This document shows, one piece after another, positions 60,992 through 62,914 of a stretch of DNA of 62,914 nucleotides (positions are counted from its first letter, which is position 1; each line of letters begins with the position of its first letter). The notes under the pieces are model-generated. The model was not told where the DNA came from. It saw only the letters and a list, made by a program, of their open reading frames with translations, and did not search any database. The stretch comes from CAZODA01 sp964578485 (GTDB taxonomy: Bacteria; Bacteroidota; Bacteroidia; Bacteroidales; Marinilabiliaceae): positions 1 to 62,914 of the forward strand of contig CAZODA010000016.1 of assembly GCA_964578485.1 (NCBI GenBank), written 5' to 3'. The position numbers and the translations under genes were made by a program.

Positions 60992-62914
60992 TTATGCAGC
61001 GAGCACTTCGTTTAGTTCTTCAATTAAGCTATTCATTTCCTTACCAAATAATTGAAACATACGTCCACGCCCGCCCTGAGCATCAAATGGGGTATAATCC
61101 AAATCGTCCAAGGCAATATGGTAACTGCTTACTACGTGGTCTTTAATCATGCGCAGCCAATCCATTTGCTCCTGTGTAAATCGGTTGTGTTGTCCGGCGT
61201 TTTGTTTGAAAATCCAGTTTTGGAAATTTTCGTTTATGGTTTTGTCGAAAGGTTTTAATTCTCCATCAATGCCACAGGCACGACGAATTAACGAAACCAA
61301 AGCGGTTAGTTCGTCTTTGGGCTGACTTGCTTTTACGTTTTCAACAGCTGTATAAGCATTCCAAACATAATTAGGAGCCAGTAAGGGTTTTTCTAATTTT
61401 ATCTTTTCCATTACCTCCTTAATCATTTTAAAAGTAATGTTCCGGCGGTTGTAAGGCTGATTATAAAAAATACTCAATGCCTTTATCTCGTCCTTGTTTT
61501 TTTCGAGATATTCGGTAAAATCTTTTATGGTTTCCTTTGCTTTTTCGGTAGTAAAACTGTCCCATTCCGATTTGGTTACCGTGTCGATATTGATATGGTC
61601 AATTATCTGTTCATGCTCTTTACGAATGTTGTCAATGTAATCATTTAATTGTCCGTTGAACGTGGTTGCAGCCTGTTGGATTAATTCCTGTTGTGCTTCC
61701 TTTTTGAAATTGTCGATATCGGCAGGCGATAAATCTGCTTCTATTGAGGCACAATGCATTGCGTCTGTACCTCGCTGCATTGCGACTGTATTACAATAGG
61801 CTTTGATTTTTTCCTGTGCAATCTTTTCAATTTCATCGGGATCAAAAGCGTTAATCAGCTCTTTGGTAATCTGTTTTAGGTTTTTACCTCCCGAATATTC
61901 CAAAAATTTTTCCTTTTCCTTGTCGGTAATTTGTTTTTCCAAACGGATTAAACGATTAGCCAATGAAAGGAAAAGGTCTTCATCTTCCACGCCCATTGTT
62001 ATTGCACCCAACAAATTTTTAAGCGGAATGGTGGGTTGGCGTTCCAATGGTCGGCTGTCTGTCTTTTTTGATTTTGTTGCTCCAACAGCATCCACAATTA
62101 CAAAGTGGGTTTTGCTATTGGCGGTACGGGTAACCTGCATTAATTTATCCCTGTCAATGGTGCGAGAGCCTCGTCCTTTCATCTGTTCAAAGTAGTTTAT
62201 GCTTTTCACATCACGCATAAAAAGCAATACCTCCAAAGGTTTAACATCGGTTCCGGTTGCAATCATATCAACGGTTACAGCAATTCTTGGGTAGTAAGAA
62301 TTTCGGAAACGGTTCAGTAATGATTTCGGATCTTCGTCAATTTTGTAAGTAACCTTTTTACAAAAATCATTGCCCTCGTCGAATTCTTCACGAACAATTT
62401 TAATTATATCATCAGCATGGCTGTCGGTCTTAGCAAAAATTAGGGTTTTAGGCACTTCGTAATCTCCTTTTTCGTCAAAACGGTTTGGAAATATCTCGGT
62501 TTGTAATGCCCTGCGAAATTCCTTTATGATATTTCTGATTTGGCTTGGGCTTACTACTTTTTTATCCAAATCGTTCCGTGTGTAATCCGTGTCTTCGTCT
62601 TCCTGTTGCCAGCGTTTTTTGCGTGTCAACTTATCACGCCGGTCAACAAACCAACCTGCTTTTATTAGATCACCACTTTTCGAAATTTCAGTTTCAATGG
62701 TGTACACATCGTAAGGCACATTTACGCCATCGGTAACCGATTGTTCGTATGTGTATTGGCTCACCACGTTTTCGTTGAAGAAACCAAAGGTTCTTTTATC
62801 GGGCGTGGCGGTTAAGCCAATCAAAAAGGCATCGAAATAATCCAACACCTGTTTCCAAAGGTTATAAATGGAACGGTGGCATTCGTCCACCACAATAAAG
62901 TCGAATTGTTCAAT
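60992..62914 (-). CDS. hsdR: Type I restriction enzyme HsdR, C-terminal part (runs off the window)
   Basis: The open frame continues beyond the window end with IEQFDFIVVDECHRSIYNLW, so the apparent start is not real. Visible are helicase motif II (DECH), motif III (LIGLTATP), and motif VI (QMKGRGSRTIDRDK), all of superfamily 2, followed by a helical C-terminal domain. HsdR uses ATP to pull DNA and cut it far from the recognition site; the nuclease domain lies in the missing N-terminal part. A 71-base gap with a promoter-operator separates it from the toxin gene downstream. At least 640 residues are present here. Confidence 0.93.
   Translation of the reverse strand: MEQFDFIVVDECHRSIYNLWKQVLDYFDAFLIGLTATPDKRTFGFFNENVVSQYTYEQSVTDGVNVPYDVYTIETEISKSGDLIKAGWFVDRRDKLTRKKRWQQEDEDTDYTRNDLDKKVVSPSQIRNIIKEFRRALQTEIFPNRFDEKGDYEVPKTLIFAKTDSHADDIIKIVREEFDEGNDFCKKVTYKIDEDPKSLLNRFRNSYYPRIAVTVDMIATGTDVKPLEVLLFMRDVKSINYFEQMKGRGSRTIDRDKLMQVTRTANSKTHFVIVDAVGATKSKKTDSRPLERQPTIPLKNLLGAITMGVEDEDLFLSLANRLIRLEKQITDKEKEKFLEYSGGKNLKQITKELINAFDPDEIEKIAQEKIKAYCNTVAMQRGTDAMHCASIEADLSPADIDNFKKEAQQELIQQAATTFNGQLNDYIDNIRKEHEQIIDHINIDTVTKSEWDSFTTEKAKETIKDFTEYLEKNKDEIKALSIFYNQPYNRRNITFKMIKEVMEKIKLEKPLLAPNYVWNAYTAVENVKASQPKDELTALVSLIRRACGIDGELKPFDKTINENFQNWIFKQNAGQHNRFTQEQMDWLRMIKDHVVSSYHIALDDLDYTPFDAQGGRGRMFQLFGKEMNSLIEELNEVLAA

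Noticed and set aside
61803..62195. Plus-strand frame of 130 codons
   Set aside because: Antisense shadow of hsdR.

Overview
The window comes from a low-GC member of the Bacteroidota, probably an anaerobic polysaccharide-degrading Bacteroidales or Marinilabiliales relative. The signs are a SusC/SusD pair controlled by an ECF sigma factor and FecR anti-sigma, Bacteroidota-type TAnnTTTG -7 boxes, many SPII lipoproteins, RHS remnants, and a giant acyl-CoA dehydratase activase. No rRNA, tRNA or CRISPR array was seen. The phylum is well supported; anything narrower is inference.

Layout. 1-4288 is an eroded accessory zone: an HUH (RAYT-like) transposase with inverted flanks, three RHS remnants (one long, followed by two tiny membrane proteins), and a toxin-antitoxin pair with a frameshifted toxin. 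4289-22951 is a polysaccharide utilisation locus. On the minus strand it runs sigma factor, FecR, SusC with an STN domain, SusD, GH78 rhamnosidase, GH105 unsaturated uronyl hydrolase, and two paralogous secreted proteins that I propose are polysaccharide lyases. A DUF4450-type protein lies divergently. The enzyme set points to a rhamnose- and uronate-rich glycan such as rhamnogalacturonan or an ulvan-like polymer. 23823-30219 holds a cytidylate-kinase-like protein with a MATE exporter, a GH3 enzyme with a PA14 insert, and MgtE with a leader that looks able to switch its ribosome binding site between hidden and exposed. 31628-40371 holds the activase and an amino-sugar cluster (NagB-like, MFS, LacI-type regulator, ROK kinase). 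40437-44379 holds a CPBP intramembrane protease beside a lipoprotein with a C-terminal sorting-like tail, then a decayed corrinoid methyltransferase operon. 44606-51443 holds a 1859-residue DUF5695-like/GH127 fusion and a PL10 pectate lyase. 51761-55776 is a second accessory zone with MNT/HEPN and HigBA modules whose toxins are broken. 56077-62914 is a type I restriction-modification operon (hsdR partial, higB, higA-ImmA, hsdS, a frameshifted four-helix-bundle gene, hsdM).

The gene-free stretches are unusual. They are built repeatedly from the same short modules: small hairpins with changing stems and 3-4 nt loops, GC-rich words ending in a cgcttcgctc-like core, and AT-rich near-tandem words. 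One GC-rich module has entered hsdS in frame, and a related hairpin interrupts two RHS remnants at the matching place.

Most worth checking: the CPBP protease/C-terminal tail pair, the mgtE leader switch, the hairpin array with its RAYT-like transposase, the lyase-like pair, and the pattern of intact antitoxins beside inactivated toxins.
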